NCBI RefSeq assembly: GCF_004769575.1
Contig: NZ_RQGA01000002.1
Location: forward strand, 28,120-92,119
Length of the DNA stretch: 64,000 nucleotides
Origin: Leptospira perdikensis
GTDB taxonomy: Bacteria > Spirochaetota > Leptospiria > Leptospirales > Leptospiraceae
Direction: 5' to 3'
The position numbers were made by a program, and so were the translations under genes. Below are positions 36,265 to 45,474 of this stretch, piece by piece. Numbering within the stretch: the stretch's first letter is position 1; every line of letters starts with the position of its first letter. A model generated the notes under the pieces. It was given only the letters and a program-made list of their open reading frames with translations, was not told the DNA's origin and ran no database searches.

Positions 36265-36751
36265 GTTTGTTAACCTCTAAGAACCAGAATACTCGGTAGG
36301 TAGGACAAATCTGGCTAGGTTTAGAAAAATTTCTAATTTGGCAGTGAAAAAAAAGGAATCGAAGAATTAGATTCAGCGGAACGGTTCGAATGAACAGAGG
36401 ATCGTCGCTCGATTTATTTTTGTTCTGAAGCCTAAAAATCTGGGAAAACTGAATCCATTCGAAAAAAACAATTGGTAAAATTGGTACTAAATCGTAATGA
36501 ATTTCCTTTTTTGAGGAGGAGAACGAGTGTTTGCTTGGGGCAGACTAGCTGAATGTTAAGCGACTGAAAACAGAACACTTATTTTGTGATAAAAATTAAG
36601 CCAAAATGCTAAAAAAAAAGAAAACCAGGGGCATCAGATAACAAAAAATAGGTGTTTTTGTCTTCGTATAACGACAACAAGTTTTTCTATTTACAACTCT
36701 TCCGGTAATGTTTTGATTGCCAAATCATTCTATAGGTATAAAGGATCCCTT
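36265..36751. other. Intergenic region with palindrome and mini-ORF
   Basis: No normal-sized gene. It contains the perfect dyad TTAGAAA-AA-TTTCTAA (36321-36336), a strong Shine-Dalgarno followed by a 10-codon frame (36514-36559), and AT-rich sequence before the next lipoprotein gene. Confidence 0.5.
36514..36559 (+). promoter_or_regulatory. Possible leader peptide with perfect Shine-Dalgarno
   Basis: AGGAGG (36514-36519) lies seven bases before GTG 36527, which opens a 10-codon frame (MFAWGRLAEC) ending at TAA 36559. It lies about 190 bp before the next plus-strand gene. It could be a leader peptide or chance. Confidence 0.3.
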
Positions 36752-37462
36752 ATGAAATTTAACAAGATACTCCCATTGATGATTTTGATATTCATCGCAG
36801 TTGGATGTAAGTCTATTCCTACACAAAATCCCGCAGCAAAAGACAGCTCCGTTTTGGCTGTTGAAGTAAGGGTAAAACAATTTCTCGGCAGTAAATCTGC
36901 ATCGCGCGTTCATGTCGTACGTGTTGATAAAAAAGTAAATCCTGGTCAAACCCTAATCTCCAAAACTCCGGTCATTGCTTCCAATTGGGCTGATCGTGGT
37001 ATAACTTACTACCTAAACGTAGAACCAGGTGAATACGTGGTTGTGGCTTTCGAATATGAAGTAGAACAACAAGCTCAACAAACTTCTTCAACTACTTCTG
37101 GTAACGTTACTGTAACAACATCATCCGGTGGTGGAAAAACTATATTTACTGTAATCACAAACAAAGAAACTGCAGAAAAATCTAAAACTAAAGTAGCTGC
37201 AGGTCAGTTGGCTTATATGGGAAGTTTTCTTGTCGACACAAACAAAGAATTTGCACAAGCAGATGAAAACCAAAAACATTATGCGAACATTTTAAAACCT
37301 GGAATGTTGGAGAAAACTGGATTGTTTGGAAATTTCTTTGCTGTAGATTTACTTGGAACTTTGGTATCTCATACAAAAGACGAAGAAACGTTGAAAGAAT
37401 TTAAAGAAGATTCTAAAAAATCTTTTACTGAGACTCCTTGGAGTTATCTCACAGAAAAATAA
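36752..37462 (+). CDS. Putative lipoprotein
   Basis: 236 residues from ATG 36752, preceded by AAGGA at seven bases; the frame is open back to TTG 36713. The signal ends in IAVGC. The body has RVHVVRVDKKVNPGQTLI, YYLNVEPGEYVVVAFEYEVE, a Ser/Thr/Gly-rich loop (about 110-130), and VAAGQLAYMGSFLVDTN, suggesting a beta-sandwich. The family is not recognised. A strong hairpin follows. Confidence 0.75.
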   Translation: MKFNKILPLMILIFIAVGCKSIPTQNPAAKDSSVLAVEVRVKQFLGSKSASRVHVVRVDKKVNPGQTLISKTPVIASNWADRGITYYLNVEPGEYVVVAFEYEVEQQAQQTSSTTSGNVTVTTSSGGGKTIFTVITNKETAEKSKTKVAAGQLAYMGSFLVDTNKEFAQADENQKHYANILKPGMLEKTGLFGNFFAVDLLGTLVSHTKDEETLKEFKEDSKKSFTETPWSYLTEK

Positions 37463-37473
37463 CTTGATTCTAA

Positions 37474-37506
37474 GTTTGTTTGGTAAATTATTTTTACCAA
37501 ACAAAC
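37474..37506 (+). terminator. 14-bp hairpin after lipoprotein gene
   Basis: GTTTGTTTGGTAAA (37474-37487) and TTTACCAAACAAAC (37493-37506) pair perfectly around a 5-nt loop, 11 bp after the stop. No U-tract follows. It also argues that the next gene starts after it. Confidence 0.65.
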
Positions 37507-37536
37507 CATAATCTCATCGTTTCCACCTGGTATTTT

Positions 37537-38823
37537 ATGTTCAAAATCCGTTCCTTTCGTATCTTTCTTTTTCTACTAATTGGATTTGTTTTTGTTTTGT
37601 TCTTACGGCCGAAGGATGAAGGTTTTGCTTATCAGGATTACTTTTCTAATCTAAACCAAGAACTGAAAACAAATGGTTTTGGAAAACCGGTTGTCATTTT
37701 GGATTTGGATCGGTTGGATGAAAATTTATCGACCCTTTCTAAAAACATCCCACCTCCGTTACATTATAGAATAGTGGTGAAGTCCCTTCCATCACTAGAT
37801 ATTCTTCGTTATATTACAAAAGCTACAAAAACCAATCGTCTTATGGTTTTCCATTCTGGCGATTTGGTAATGTTACTCGGTGAACCCGAGTTTTCTACTT
37901 TTGATATTCTTCTTGGTAAACCCATGCCCCTTCGTGCATTGGAAGATATATATAAAAAAACAAAGGTGGATCGTTTTCAAAAGATCCATTGGTTGGTAGA
38001 TACAGAAACAAGACTGAACCAATACTTGGAATTTGGAAAATCGAAAAATATAAAATTACATGTTGTCTTAGAAATTGATGTAGGGCTCCATCGCGGTGGA
38101 TTTTTAAATCCAGAAGAAACGAAAAAAACGCTTTCTCTGATTCAGGCAAATCAAGCCAATTTAGAGTTCGATGGGTTTATGGGTTATGAACCTCATGTAA
38201 CTTCTGTTCCTAATCTTTTTGGTGAAAAAAATGATGCGATCGAAAGAGAAATCCAATTATCTTTGTCCAGGTATGAAGGATTTGTAACCTCGGGTAAAGA
38301 ATACTTTCCTTCATTATTTGGTAAGGAACTTCTTTTAAATGGTGGCGGTAGCAAAACTTATCGTTTTTATCAGAAGAACAATCATGTTGTGAATGATGTT
38401 TCTGTAGGATCGGCCCTTGTAATGCCTACGGATTTTGATGTGAGTACACTCACGGAACACAAACCAGCTTTTTTCATTGCTGCCCCTGTTCTAAAAAGAT
38501 TAGAAGGAACAACCATTCCATTTTTAGAATCTTTATCGTCTTTGTTTGCATTATGGAATCCTAACTTACAAGTTACTTATTTTACTTATGGTGGTGCTTA
38601 TCTTGCAAAAAAAGAATCCCCAAAAGGTCTTTTTGATAACAGCCTTTATGGTGCGAGTACAAACCAAGGGATTTTGAATGGGAGTCGTGCCACAAATTTA
38701 CAACCTGATGATTATGTTTTTTATCGCCCCACACAAAGTGAAAAGGTAATGGCAGAGATGGGCGAAGTAGTCCTTTTTAGAAAAGGAAAACTTGTAGGAA
38801 CTTGGAAGTGTTTTATCAATTAG
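37537..38823 (+). CDS. Alanine racemase/D-threonine aldolase-like PLP protein
   Basis: 428 residues from ATG 37537; the frame is open upstream but overlaps a hairpin. An N-terminal hydrophobic segment (FRIFLFLLIGFVFVLF) anchors it to the membrane. The fold-type III PLP barrel is suggested by VVILDLDRLDENL, YRIVVKSLPSLDILRY (Lys in the cofactor position), HVVLEIDVGLHRGGF, and LLLNGGGSKTYRFY, as in D-threonine aldolase/DSD1 relatives. The substrate is unknown; a membrane-anchored form is unusual. Confidence 0.75.
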   Translation: MFKIRSFRIFLFLLIGFVFVLFLRPKDEGFAYQDYFSNLNQELKTNGFGKPVVILDLDRLDENLSTLSKNIPPPLHYRIVVKSLPSLDILRYITKATKTNRLMVFHSGDLVMLLGEPEFSTFDILLGKPMPLRALEDIYKKTKVDRFQKIHWLVDTETRLNQYLEFGKSKNIKLHVVLEIDVGLHRGGFLNPEETKKTLSLIQANQANLEFDGFMGYEPHVTSVPNLFGEKNDAIEREIQLSLSRYEGFVTSGKEYFPSLFGKELLLNGGGSKTYRFYQKNNHVVNDVSVGSALVMPTDFDVSTLTEHKPAFFIAAPVLKRLEGTTIPFLESLSSLFALWNPNLQVTYFTYGGAYLAKKESPKGLFDNSLYGASTNQGILNGSRATNLQPDDYVFYRPTQSEKVMAEMGEVVLFRKGKLVGTWKCFIN

Positions 38824-38860
38824 TATATCTAAAATAAGACATACTAAAAGTGTTTTGTTA

Positions 38861-39889
38861 TCATTTCTCAGTAAAAAAGTCCCACATCATATCATTGGCT
38901 ATGATGGCTTTCGAAGGAGTAGCACCTCCAAAGAAAAACGAAGGTTTTTTACCACCTGGCCAGGAATGGCCTCCTGATTCTGTGACACAAAGTTTTACTT
39001 TCACACCATTCTTACATTCGTTATATTCATCACAAGTGACTTCTGGTTCGTCTAATACACGTTTGGGTGTTTGATTACAGCCATTAAACTTGATCCATTG
39101 GGTGATGGTTTTGGGGACAGAAACAAAGTCTGTCACAAGCGATCTATCTCGGAAACTTTTACCAGCACCTCCATAGAACAATACTTTATCATCATCTTTG
39201 GCGTGGATATGTAATACGGAAATTGGTTTTGTTGGATGACAGGTTATGGTGTTATCGGTTCCGGCAACGGTTGCGATAGCAGTGAATTGGTCTGTCATTT
39301 CGCAAGCAAGACGATAACTCATCATCGCACCATTAGACATACCAGTTGCGTATACTTTGGATTTGTCGATTTGCAGTTGTTTTGTGGCAAAATTTAATAT
39401 TTCTTTCACAAATCCAACATCGTCTATTTTTTTGTCTCGAGCATCTGCACAACAGTTGCCTGCATTCCATGTAGCAATTTTCCCGGATTTGAACTTACTA
39501 TAACCATTCGGAAAAATGGTGATATGGCCATTTTCTTCGGATTTAGAAATTTGGTGGTAATACTCTTCATTGGATTGGATGTCCATATCACCTCCACCTC
39601 CGTGAAATACAAAAAGAAGGGGAGTCGGTTTGTTTAGAGAATAGGATTTGGGAACATGGACTTTATAATAACGGGGAATGTCCGCATGAGTGAAGGTAAA
39701 TGTATAATCACCTGGTGTTTCGATTTTTTTAGTTAGGTCAGAAGAGGCAATGGGCGCTGGTTTTTCTTCCATTCTTTTTTCGAACCGTTCCTTGATTTTT
39801 GTGCGTAACCAACCTCGAGAACAGAACTCCGTCGAAAAAAATAACAAAACTAAGGGCAAAATAAAGAGGATTTGAGATTTGTATTTCAT
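38861..39889 (-). CDS. PHB-depolymerase/esterase family lipoprotein
   Basis: 342 residues. The signal segment ends in STEFC (Cys23). The alpha/beta hydrolase core carries LLFVFHGGGGDMD (oxyanion region), nucleophile Ser in ATGMSNGAMMSYRLA, and the catalytic His in ESGGHSWPGG, as in LpqC/PHB-depolymerase and feruloyl-esterase relatives. It probably hydrolyses ester polymers or aryl esters at the cell surface. It is transcribed with or near the LLM oxidoreductase gene 21 bp upstream. Confidence 0.82.
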   Translation of the reverse strand: MKYKSQILFILPLVLLFFSTEFCSRGWLRTKIKERFEKRMEEKPAPIASSDLTKKIETPGDYTFTFTHADIPRYYKVHVPKSYSLNKPTPLLFVFHGGGGDMDIQSNEEYYHQISKSEENGHITIFPNGYSKFKSGKIATWNAGNCCADARDKKIDDVGFVKEILNFATKQLQIDKSKVYATGMSNGAMMSYRLACEMTDQFTAIATVAGTDNTITCHPTKPISVLHIHAKDDDKVLFYGGAGKSFRDRSLVTDFVSVPKTITQWIKFNGCNQTPKRVLDEPEVTCDEYNECKNGVKVKLCVTESGGHSWPGGKKPSFFFGGATPSKAIIANDMMWDFFTEK

Positions 39890-39910
39890 ACTTATCCTTA
39901 AGTAGGTCGT

Positions 39911-40891
39911 TTAGATCTCAATGCCAGCTAAAATTTCTAAGGAACGAATTTTGGCATCTGTATCGTAAACAGAAGTCACCGTCATCAGTTCATCCGCCTT
40001 AGTTTCTTCTAATATTTTAGTGAGTCCTAATTTTACCGTTTCTCTAGAACCAACAACAGAATAGGATAACATTTGTGAGGCGATTTGTTTTTCTTCTGGA
40101 CTCCAATAAGTTTCGATATCTTCGATTGGTGGTGGGAATGTACCTCGTCGGTTCCGAAGGATGCGGGTGAAGGATTGTTGGGAGCTGGTAAATAAAAATT
40201 TTGCTTCCTTGTCAGTGTCTGCCGCAATCACATTGACACCCACCATTACATAAGGTTGATCCAAATACTTGGATGGCCTAAATTGTTTTCTGTAAATGGA
40301 GATAGCTTCCATCAAAGCTGCCGGTGCAAAATGAGATGCAAAAGCGTAAGGTAAACCAAGTAGAGCAGCCAATTGTGCTCCGAATAAACTCGATCCTAAA
40401 ATCCAAACAGGTACGTTGGTTCCCATTCCAGGGATTGCATGAACTGGTAATTGATTTTGGTCGTCTTCAAAATAGGAAAGTAATTCTTTGACATCCTCTG
40501 GAAAATGTTGTGAGCTCATCGGATCTCGACGTAATGCTCGTAAGGTGAGTTGGTCGGTTCCCGGTGCCCTACCAAGTCCCAAGTCAATTCTTCCTGGATA
40601 CAAACTTTCTAAGGTTCCAAATTGTTCTGCGATAACAAGGGGAGAATGGTTGGGTAACATGATTCCACCTGCACCAATCCGAATTTTCTTGGTATGCCCT
40701 GCCAAATGACCAATCACTACGGAGGTGGCTGCACTGGCGATAGCAGGGAAGTTATGATGTTCTGCTACCCAAATGCGATGATAACCTAAGTCCTCTGCAA
40801 CCTTTGCAACTCGCACAGAGTTGGAAAGAGCCATGTTGGGATTGTTTCCTTCGTTGATAAAAACAAGATCAAGAATTGATAGTTGCACCAT
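39911..40891 (-). CDS. LLM-class flavin-dependent oxidoreductase
   Basis: 327 residues from ATG 40891 ([15 protein letters not shown]); GTG 40900 is an alternative. Bacterial luciferase-like fold: [60 protein letters not shown] and the C-terminal [11 protein letters not shown]. It uses reduced flavin for monooxygenation or a related reaction; the substrate is unknown. Confidence 0.88.
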   Translation of the reverse strand: MVQLSILDLVFINEGNNPNMALSNSVRVAKVAEDLGYHRIWVAEHHNFPAIASAATSVVIGHLAGHTKKIRIGAGGIMLPNHSPLVIAEQFGTLESLYPGRIDLGLGRAPGTDQLTLRALRRDPMSSQHFPEDVKELLSYFEDDQNQLPVHAIPGMGTNVPVWILGSSLFGAQLAALLGLPYAFASHFAPAALMEAISIYRKQFRPSKYLDQPYVMVGVNVIAADTDKEAKFLFTSSQQSFTRILRNRRGTFPPPIEDIETYWSPEEKQIASQMLSYSVVGSRETVKLGLTKILEETKADELMTVTSVYDTDAKIRSLEILAGIEI

Positions 40892-41095
40892 TAAGAACAC
40901 ATTCCCTTTTTCGCCTCTTCAGTGTAAATGGGGAAAAAATTAAAATTGCGATTTAAATTTTAAAAATTACATACATCTGTTATATTGGTCTTGAACTTCT
41001 GTCCATTTCATTTATAAAAAACACAACCAAAGATACAAAATCATAGTCTAAGGACTCTGATGAAGCGGAATCAATTTTAGAGTAGCGCCGATGAA

Positions 41096-41896
41096 GTGGA
41101 ATCGTCAGAATCGAAATCTGATATGAAAGTATCCCAACCGAATCTAAACTCGAAGGAAAAAACTCTCATACAATCGGTATATGTATTTGAGTCAGACTCA
41201 AAAGAAGAATACAACCTCCCTTTTTATGCAGATGGATTTCCAGGGATTGTATTTTTCCATTCAGAAAACCCTGTCACTGTTTTTGTAGGTTCTGAATCCA
41301 AAGTGATGGATCCTGTTTTTGTTTACGGACAAACTATTGAACCCATTCGTATTCAGATCGAAGGTCCATTTTTCTTTGTTATGGTACAACTTTTTCCTGC
41401 CGTTGTAGAAGAAACCTTAGGAATCCCTATACTCGAACTTACCAATTCTTGTTGGACCATTTCTCCTGCGGAATGGGTAAATGAACCTAACTTTCAGTCG
41501 GCGATTGACCGTTTTTCTCCGACTTTGGCATCATCTGCTTTGGTCGAATACATTATACAAAAAGGAGAGAGGTTTCGACCAGATCCTGTTTTACATGCTT
41601 GTATGGAAGAGATTTTAGATCTTAAGGGAATTTGTGAAGTCGGAAAGTTATCCAAAAAACATGGTCTGTCGGAAAGAACTTTGCAGAGAAGGTTTCAGAA
41701 TTATGTGGGACTTACCCCGAAACAATTTTCAACCATCATTCGGTTTCAGGCAAGCTTACTTGAGTTAAATGGTGATCAAAATTCAAAATTAACTGATATT
41801 GCCTATGCGAGTGGGTATTCTGATCAGTCCCATTTCATTCGCCAATTCAAATCCTTTACCAAACAAAAACCTTTTCGGTTCCGAGAAAAAATTTAA
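41096..41896 (+). CDS. AraC-family transcription regulator
   Basis: 266 residues from GTG 41096; ATG 41123 is equally plausible. The N-terminal part (about 25-150) resembles a DUF6597-like sensor (YADGFPGIVFFHSENPVT, GPFFFVMVQLFPAVV). The C-terminal AraC HTH is clear: GICEVGKLSKKHGLSERTLQ, VGLTPKQFSTIIRFQASL, LTDIAYASGYSDQSHFIRQF. The next gene, 48 bp downstream, encodes an NmrA-like protein. Confidence 0.88.
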   Translation: MESSESKSDMKVSQPNLNSKEKTLIQSVYVFESDSKEEYNLPFYADGFPGIVFFHSENPVTVFVGSESKVMDPVFVYGQTIEPIRIQIEGPFFFVMVQLFPAVVEETLGIPILELTNSCWTISPAEWVNEPNFQSAIDRFSPTLASSALVEYIIQKGERFRPDPVLHACMEEILDLKGICEVGKLSKKHGLSERTLQRRFQNYVGLTPKQFSTIIRFQASLLELNGDQNSKLTDIAYASGYSDQSHFIRQFKSFTKQKPFRFREKI

Positions 41897-41944
41897 GTTC
41901 TGTCGGGTTTGTCCAATTTTTAAAATGCAGGTTCCTGTATCCTT

Positions 41945-42787
41945 ATGGTTATGAAACCATTAACATTTATCATTGGGTCCAGTGGAAAAACTGGATCAAG
42001 AATCCTATCCAAACTTAAAGCAGCAGGTTATCCTGTTCGATTGGGATCAAGAAAAGAAACACCGGCCTTTGACTGGGAAAAACCAGAGGATTGGGAAACC
42101 GTCATCCAGGGGGTCGATTTAGTTTATATCAGCTTCCAGCCAGATTTAGCAGTTCCTTCTTCGCTAAGTGCGATCCAAACATTGGTGAGAGTTTGTAAAA
42201 AACATCAAGTGAAACGGCTGGTTTTGTTATCGGGTAGGGGGGAACCGGAAGCAGAGACTTGCGAACAAGTTGTACAAAATTCAGGGTTGGAGTGGACTAT
42301 CCTTCGTTCGAGTTGGTTCTTGCAAAATTTTAGCGAAGGAATGTTCCTGAACCAAATCTTAGGAGGAAGGGTTTTGTTACCTAGGTTAACAGTTAAGGAA
42401 CCATTTGTGGATTTGGATGATCTTGCCGATCTAGCTTTTGAATCACTGGTGACAGACAAACATCGTAACAAGGTGTATGAATTGACAGGCCCTGAACTTT
42501 TGAGTTTTCAGGATGTTATTTTAAAGATAGCGGAAACAACAAACCAATCCATTCCTATCGAAGAACTTCCATTAGATGATTATATCACAACCTTAAAGGG
42601 TTTTGGTCTTCCTGAAGATGTACTTTGGCTCATTGATTATTTATTTCGTACAGTTCTTGATGGACGAAACGAATCGGTAGTGAATGATTTGGAATTGGCA
42701 CTTGGCAGAAAACCAAAAGACTTTGGCACTTATGTGAAAGAAACAGCCAAATCAGGAATTTGGAAAATTACTCAATCTAGCATCTGA
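41945..42787 (+). CDS. NmrA-like NAD(P)-binding protein
   Basis: 280 residues. Rossmann motif FIIGSSGKTGSRIL, VRLGSRKE, VDLVYISFQPD, RLVLLSGRGEPEAE, WTILRSSWFLQNF. The family includes redox-sensing regulators and quinone reductases (QorB-like). The canonical YxxxK active site is absent, as usual in this family. It is likely the target of the AraC regulator beside it. Confidence 0.87.
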   Translation: MVMKPLTFIIGSSGKTGSRILSKLKAAGYPVRLGSRKETPAFDWEKPEDWETVIQGVDLVYISFQPDLAVPSSLSAIQTLVRVCKKHQVKRLVLLSGRGEPEAETCEQVVQNSGLEWTILRSSWFLQNFSEGMFLNQILGGRVLLPRLTVKEPFVDLDDLADLAFESLVTDKHRNKVYELTGPELLSFQDVILKIAETTNQSIPIEELPLDDYITTLKGFGLPEDVLWLIDYLFRTVLDGRNESVVNDLELALGRKPKDFGTYVKETAKSGIWKITQSSI

Positions 42788-42860
42788 TTTGCCTTTGGAA
42801 CCATCGTTTCCGAGAAAATCTTCAGAATTTTAGCAAATTAGTTCGCTTGGTTGGTGTAAA

Positions 42861-42894
42861 GATCTCACTAGGAAAAATGAATCCTAGTGAGATC
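42861..42894. terminator. Bidirectional terminator
   Basis: GATCTCACTAGGA (42861-42873) and TCCTAGTGAGATC (42882-42894) form a perfect 13-bp stem between two converging genes, the NmrA-like gene and the endoglycoceramidase gene. Confidence 0.65.
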
Positions 42895-42951
42895 AAATTA
42901 GAACTTTGCGATTGAGTCAGGTTTTAGTTTATTCTTTAAAACATTCTCTAA

Positions 42952-45051
42952 TTACTGTTCGGTGGGGTATCCACTATAAGTCATTTTCCCTGTTAGATAA
43001 ATGGGACTTTTTTGTTCCAATAGAATCCTAGTGTTGAGTTTGGATTGGATCTCTTGTAAAGTCTGCGTTGAATAGGATGTTCCTCCTCCATCCACAACCA
43101 AAACATAATGGTATGAAGAATTTGGATTTTCCTCTACATCCAAATCATCCCAGATATGTAAAATATTTCCGGAACCGGTCTCTCGATTACGATCCGGAAT
43201 GATGATGGCTTCATTTGCCTCTTGGGTTGGTGTTATCGGAATGCTTTGGTTATAAATTCTTTTTTCGGAAATTAAAATTGCTTTTGTGGAATCAAAATGA
43301 GAAGGAAGATATACTTCTGTGGGCGCATCAGAAAACCTTCCTTTCCAAATGACCAGTTGGAATTTTTTATCCGTAAAATATTTGGTTTCTGTATTTCCTG
43401 GTTTGATGGCCGTCCAAGTGAAAACTTTATTCCAAGTATCTGAGCCAACTGCATTGTAATGGCTACTCATCACCCGGCCTTGGGCCTTTCGAAAATAACC
43501 TCGTCCGATCACACGTTGGTCTAAATTAAAACTTGTTCCATAATTTCCAATCACAGAAAAGTCTTCTTCATTCCAAGCATCCTTTGTTGTGATAAGTTTA
43601 GAAGGATTTCCATTCATATACTCAGCATGGTTGTTATAATAATAATCCCAATGCCATTGTGTTCCCGAAACAATTGGATTGTAAAAATCGGCAAACCTTG
43701 ATTTCGAAGTTTGGTTTCCATCTGATACTTCCATGGCTTGGTAAACGGCATTGATCATTCTCGGTGTATCCTTTGCCCCAGTTCCTTTTAACCACATACC
43801 AAATTCACTGAGGAAAACAGGGATTTTTAAAAACCTAGATTCCTTTCTGATTTCATCTAAGTATTTAAAATAAGTAGCATTGTCGATTCCTGTGAGATCG
43901 GTTCCCATACGGCCGGCATCATAAAAGTGAGAGTTAAAAACAAAACCAGGGCCAGGTGGGGATAATAAATGTCCTCCTCCGGTAGCTGGTGCAATCGCCG
44001 AACCTATGTTTGTGTTCCAGAACACAAGTGGTTCTGCAAATACCCATTTAGTTTCCCATCCATTTTGATTTAAAATGATTCGTATTTTTTGGTACATAGG
44101 CCAAAGTTTTTGATTGTCCCATTGTGCAGGTGTCAATCCTTCCATTCCCCCATCCACAGGTTCGTTGAATGGATCAAGGCCGAGTACATAAGAAAATTCT
44201 TCTGCACTTAATTTTTCTCGAAGGTAAGCTGTTGTTTTTTCGATTTGCCAAAGGAATTCGGTTTGCATATTCCTCGTTCCTTGCGTTGTCGAAAGAGGAG
44301 AATTGTTCCAAAAGTTACGAAACCCTCTTCTTACCGCTTCGTTGGTTAAATTGTTTTGGCTCCAACTGGCACAAATGATTCCGCAGTATTCAGCAGGATA
44401 ACTTCCTCCTTTTGTGATCCAAGCCGGCGCACCATTTCCTGTATGCCATGAGTTTTTGTTAAAGAGATGGCGAGAAAATAAATCTTGGTGGTAATCTAAA
44501 AGTATGTACATTCGTTTGGCGGTAGCTTTTTTCATTTGAGCGATGACCGCGTCTAAATATTGATAATCAATTGTATCAACGACAGGATGGACTCCTTCCC
44601 AGGCGATCGTAAAACGGATGATATTGGATCCAGTTGTTTTGCCAAGTCTTGAAAAAGCAATCTCTGCATCTGAGTCATTTGCAAAAGGTTTAAATCCATG
44701 TTGAGATAGTTTCATATTTCCCGAGATATTAAACCCTCGGAAACTGACTTCACGTCCGAGCCCATCCACAAAGATTTGGTCTGTGAATTGGTTGTTTGTT
44801 TTTTCTGAAATCAAAATCGCTCTTTCATTTTGTGAAGTGGAATAATCCAAACTATGAAGGGAATTTGTTACCGAGATAGATCGTGTCGGAAGATTGGTTC
44901 CTGCTCTATCTGTTTCTATATTGGCACTTCCTGGTAAAAGTAGGGCGAGGGTTTCCGACGTTACCTCTTTTGTAGGAGCGCAGGCAAAGGTAGACAATAA
45001 GACAGTACTCGCAGCCCAGAAAACGGATTGGGTTTTCCATTTTGATTTCAT
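42952..45051 (-). CDS. Lipoprotein endoglycoceramidase-like glycoside hydrolase family 5
   Basis: 699 residues. Lipobox STFAC (Cys24); AGAGGA precedes the ATG. The GH5 catalytic domain spans about 90-560: FRGFNISGNMKLSQHG, IIRFTIAWEGVHP, the endoglycoceramidase-style LLDYHQDLFSRH, acid/base Glu297 in LDPFNEP, nucleophile Glu416 in LSEFGMW, and GTQWHWDYYY. The two Glu are 119 apart, close to the spacing in Rhodococcus EGCase II (E233/E351). A C-terminal beta domain (about 590-699) follows. Predicted reaction: release of the oligosaccharide from glycosphingolipids, leaving ceramide. It is divergent from a neutral ceramidase gene. A different beta-glycosidase substrate is possible. Confidence 0.82.
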   Translation of the reverse strand: MKSKWKTQSVFWAASTVLLSTFACAPTKEVTSETLALLLPGSANIETDRAGTNLPTRSISVTNSLHSLDYSTSQNERAILISEKTNNQFTDQIFVDGLGREVSFRGFNISGNMKLSQHGFKPFANDSDAEIAFSRLGKTTGSNIIRFTIAWEGVHPVVDTIDYQYLDAVIAQMKKATAKRMYILLDYHQDLFSRHLFNKNSWHTGNGAPAWITKGGSYPAEYCGIICASWSQNNLTNEAVRRGFRNFWNNSPLSTTQGTRNMQTEFLWQIEKTTAYLREKLSAEEFSYVLGLDPFNEPVDGGMEGLTPAQWDNQKLWPMYQKIRIILNQNGWETKWVFAEPLVFWNTNIGSAIAPATGGGHLLSPPGPGFVFNSHFYDAGRMGTDLTGIDNATYFKYLDEIRKESRFLKIPVFLSEFGMWLKGTGAKDTPRMINAVYQAMEVSDGNQTSKSRFADFYNPIVSGTQWHWDYYYNNHAEYMNGNPSKLITTKDAWNEEDFSVIGNYGTSFNLDQRVIGRGYFRKAQGRVMSSHYNAVGSDTWNKVFTWTAIKPGNTETKYFTDKKFQLVIWKGRFSDAPTEVYLPSHFDSTKAILISEKRIYNQSIPITPTQEANEAIIIPDRNRETGSGNILHIWDDLDVEENPNSSYHYVLVVDGGGTSYSTQTLQEIQSKLNTRILLEQKSPIYLTGKMTYSGYPTEQ

Positions 45052-45109
45052 AGATCCTCTCTTTCCAATCCTTAGGGAATGGAACTCTGCCCACTTGCAT
45101 CATACTAGC

Positions 45110-45121
45110 CGACATTTGTCG
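45110..45121. promoter_or_regulatory. Operator copy 1 near endoglycoceramidase
   Basis: CGACATTTGTCG, perfect dyad. On the minus strand it lies directly upstream of TATGAT, filling the spacer of a plausible promoter, which fits repression. Confidence 0.65.
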
Positions 45122-45332
45122 ATTAAAAAATTGCCATCAAATTTCCATAAATATGCTGTCCTATATTTTGGATCGCAAAAATCCTAAGAAGCTCCCGCTA
45201 AGGTTTTCGATTTTACGGTAAGTTTTCCCTTCTATCGAAAGTCGAAAGGGAAACTTTCACCCCTTTTTGCCCTTTATTTACGGTATTCTCTCGCCCTTTG
45301 TAGCAAATTTCTGAACGGTGGTCTATAAAAAC

Positions 45333-45344
45333 CGACAAATGTCG
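45333..45344. promoter_or_regulatory. Operator copy 2 near ceramidase
   Basis: CGACAAATGTCG, perfect dyad, same half-sites and flanks as copy 1, about 130 bp before the ceramidase ATG. Confidence 0.65.
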
Positions 45345-45474
45345 ATTATTTTTGTTGCCATATTTTTAACATCATTTAGACTCAGGAACCGAGTTTGGCC
45401 TGAATTCAGTCCTTGAGACCCAGGGAAAGATGCGAAAACGATTTCATTTAGAAATTTAGATTCGGAGAGAGTAT

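Larger units (their letters stand above)
45052..45474. promoter_or_regulatory. Divergent control region of sphingolipid genes
   Basis: A 423-bp gap with two copies of a perfect dyad CGACA-N2-TGTCG (45110-45121 and 45333-45344), one near each start and both continued by GATTA and TTGCCAT. Between them lie an imperfect hairpin (45220-45257, AAGTTTTCCCTT/AAGGGAAACTT) and a direct repeat TTTACGGTA (45212-45220 and 45277-45285). Confidence 0.65.
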
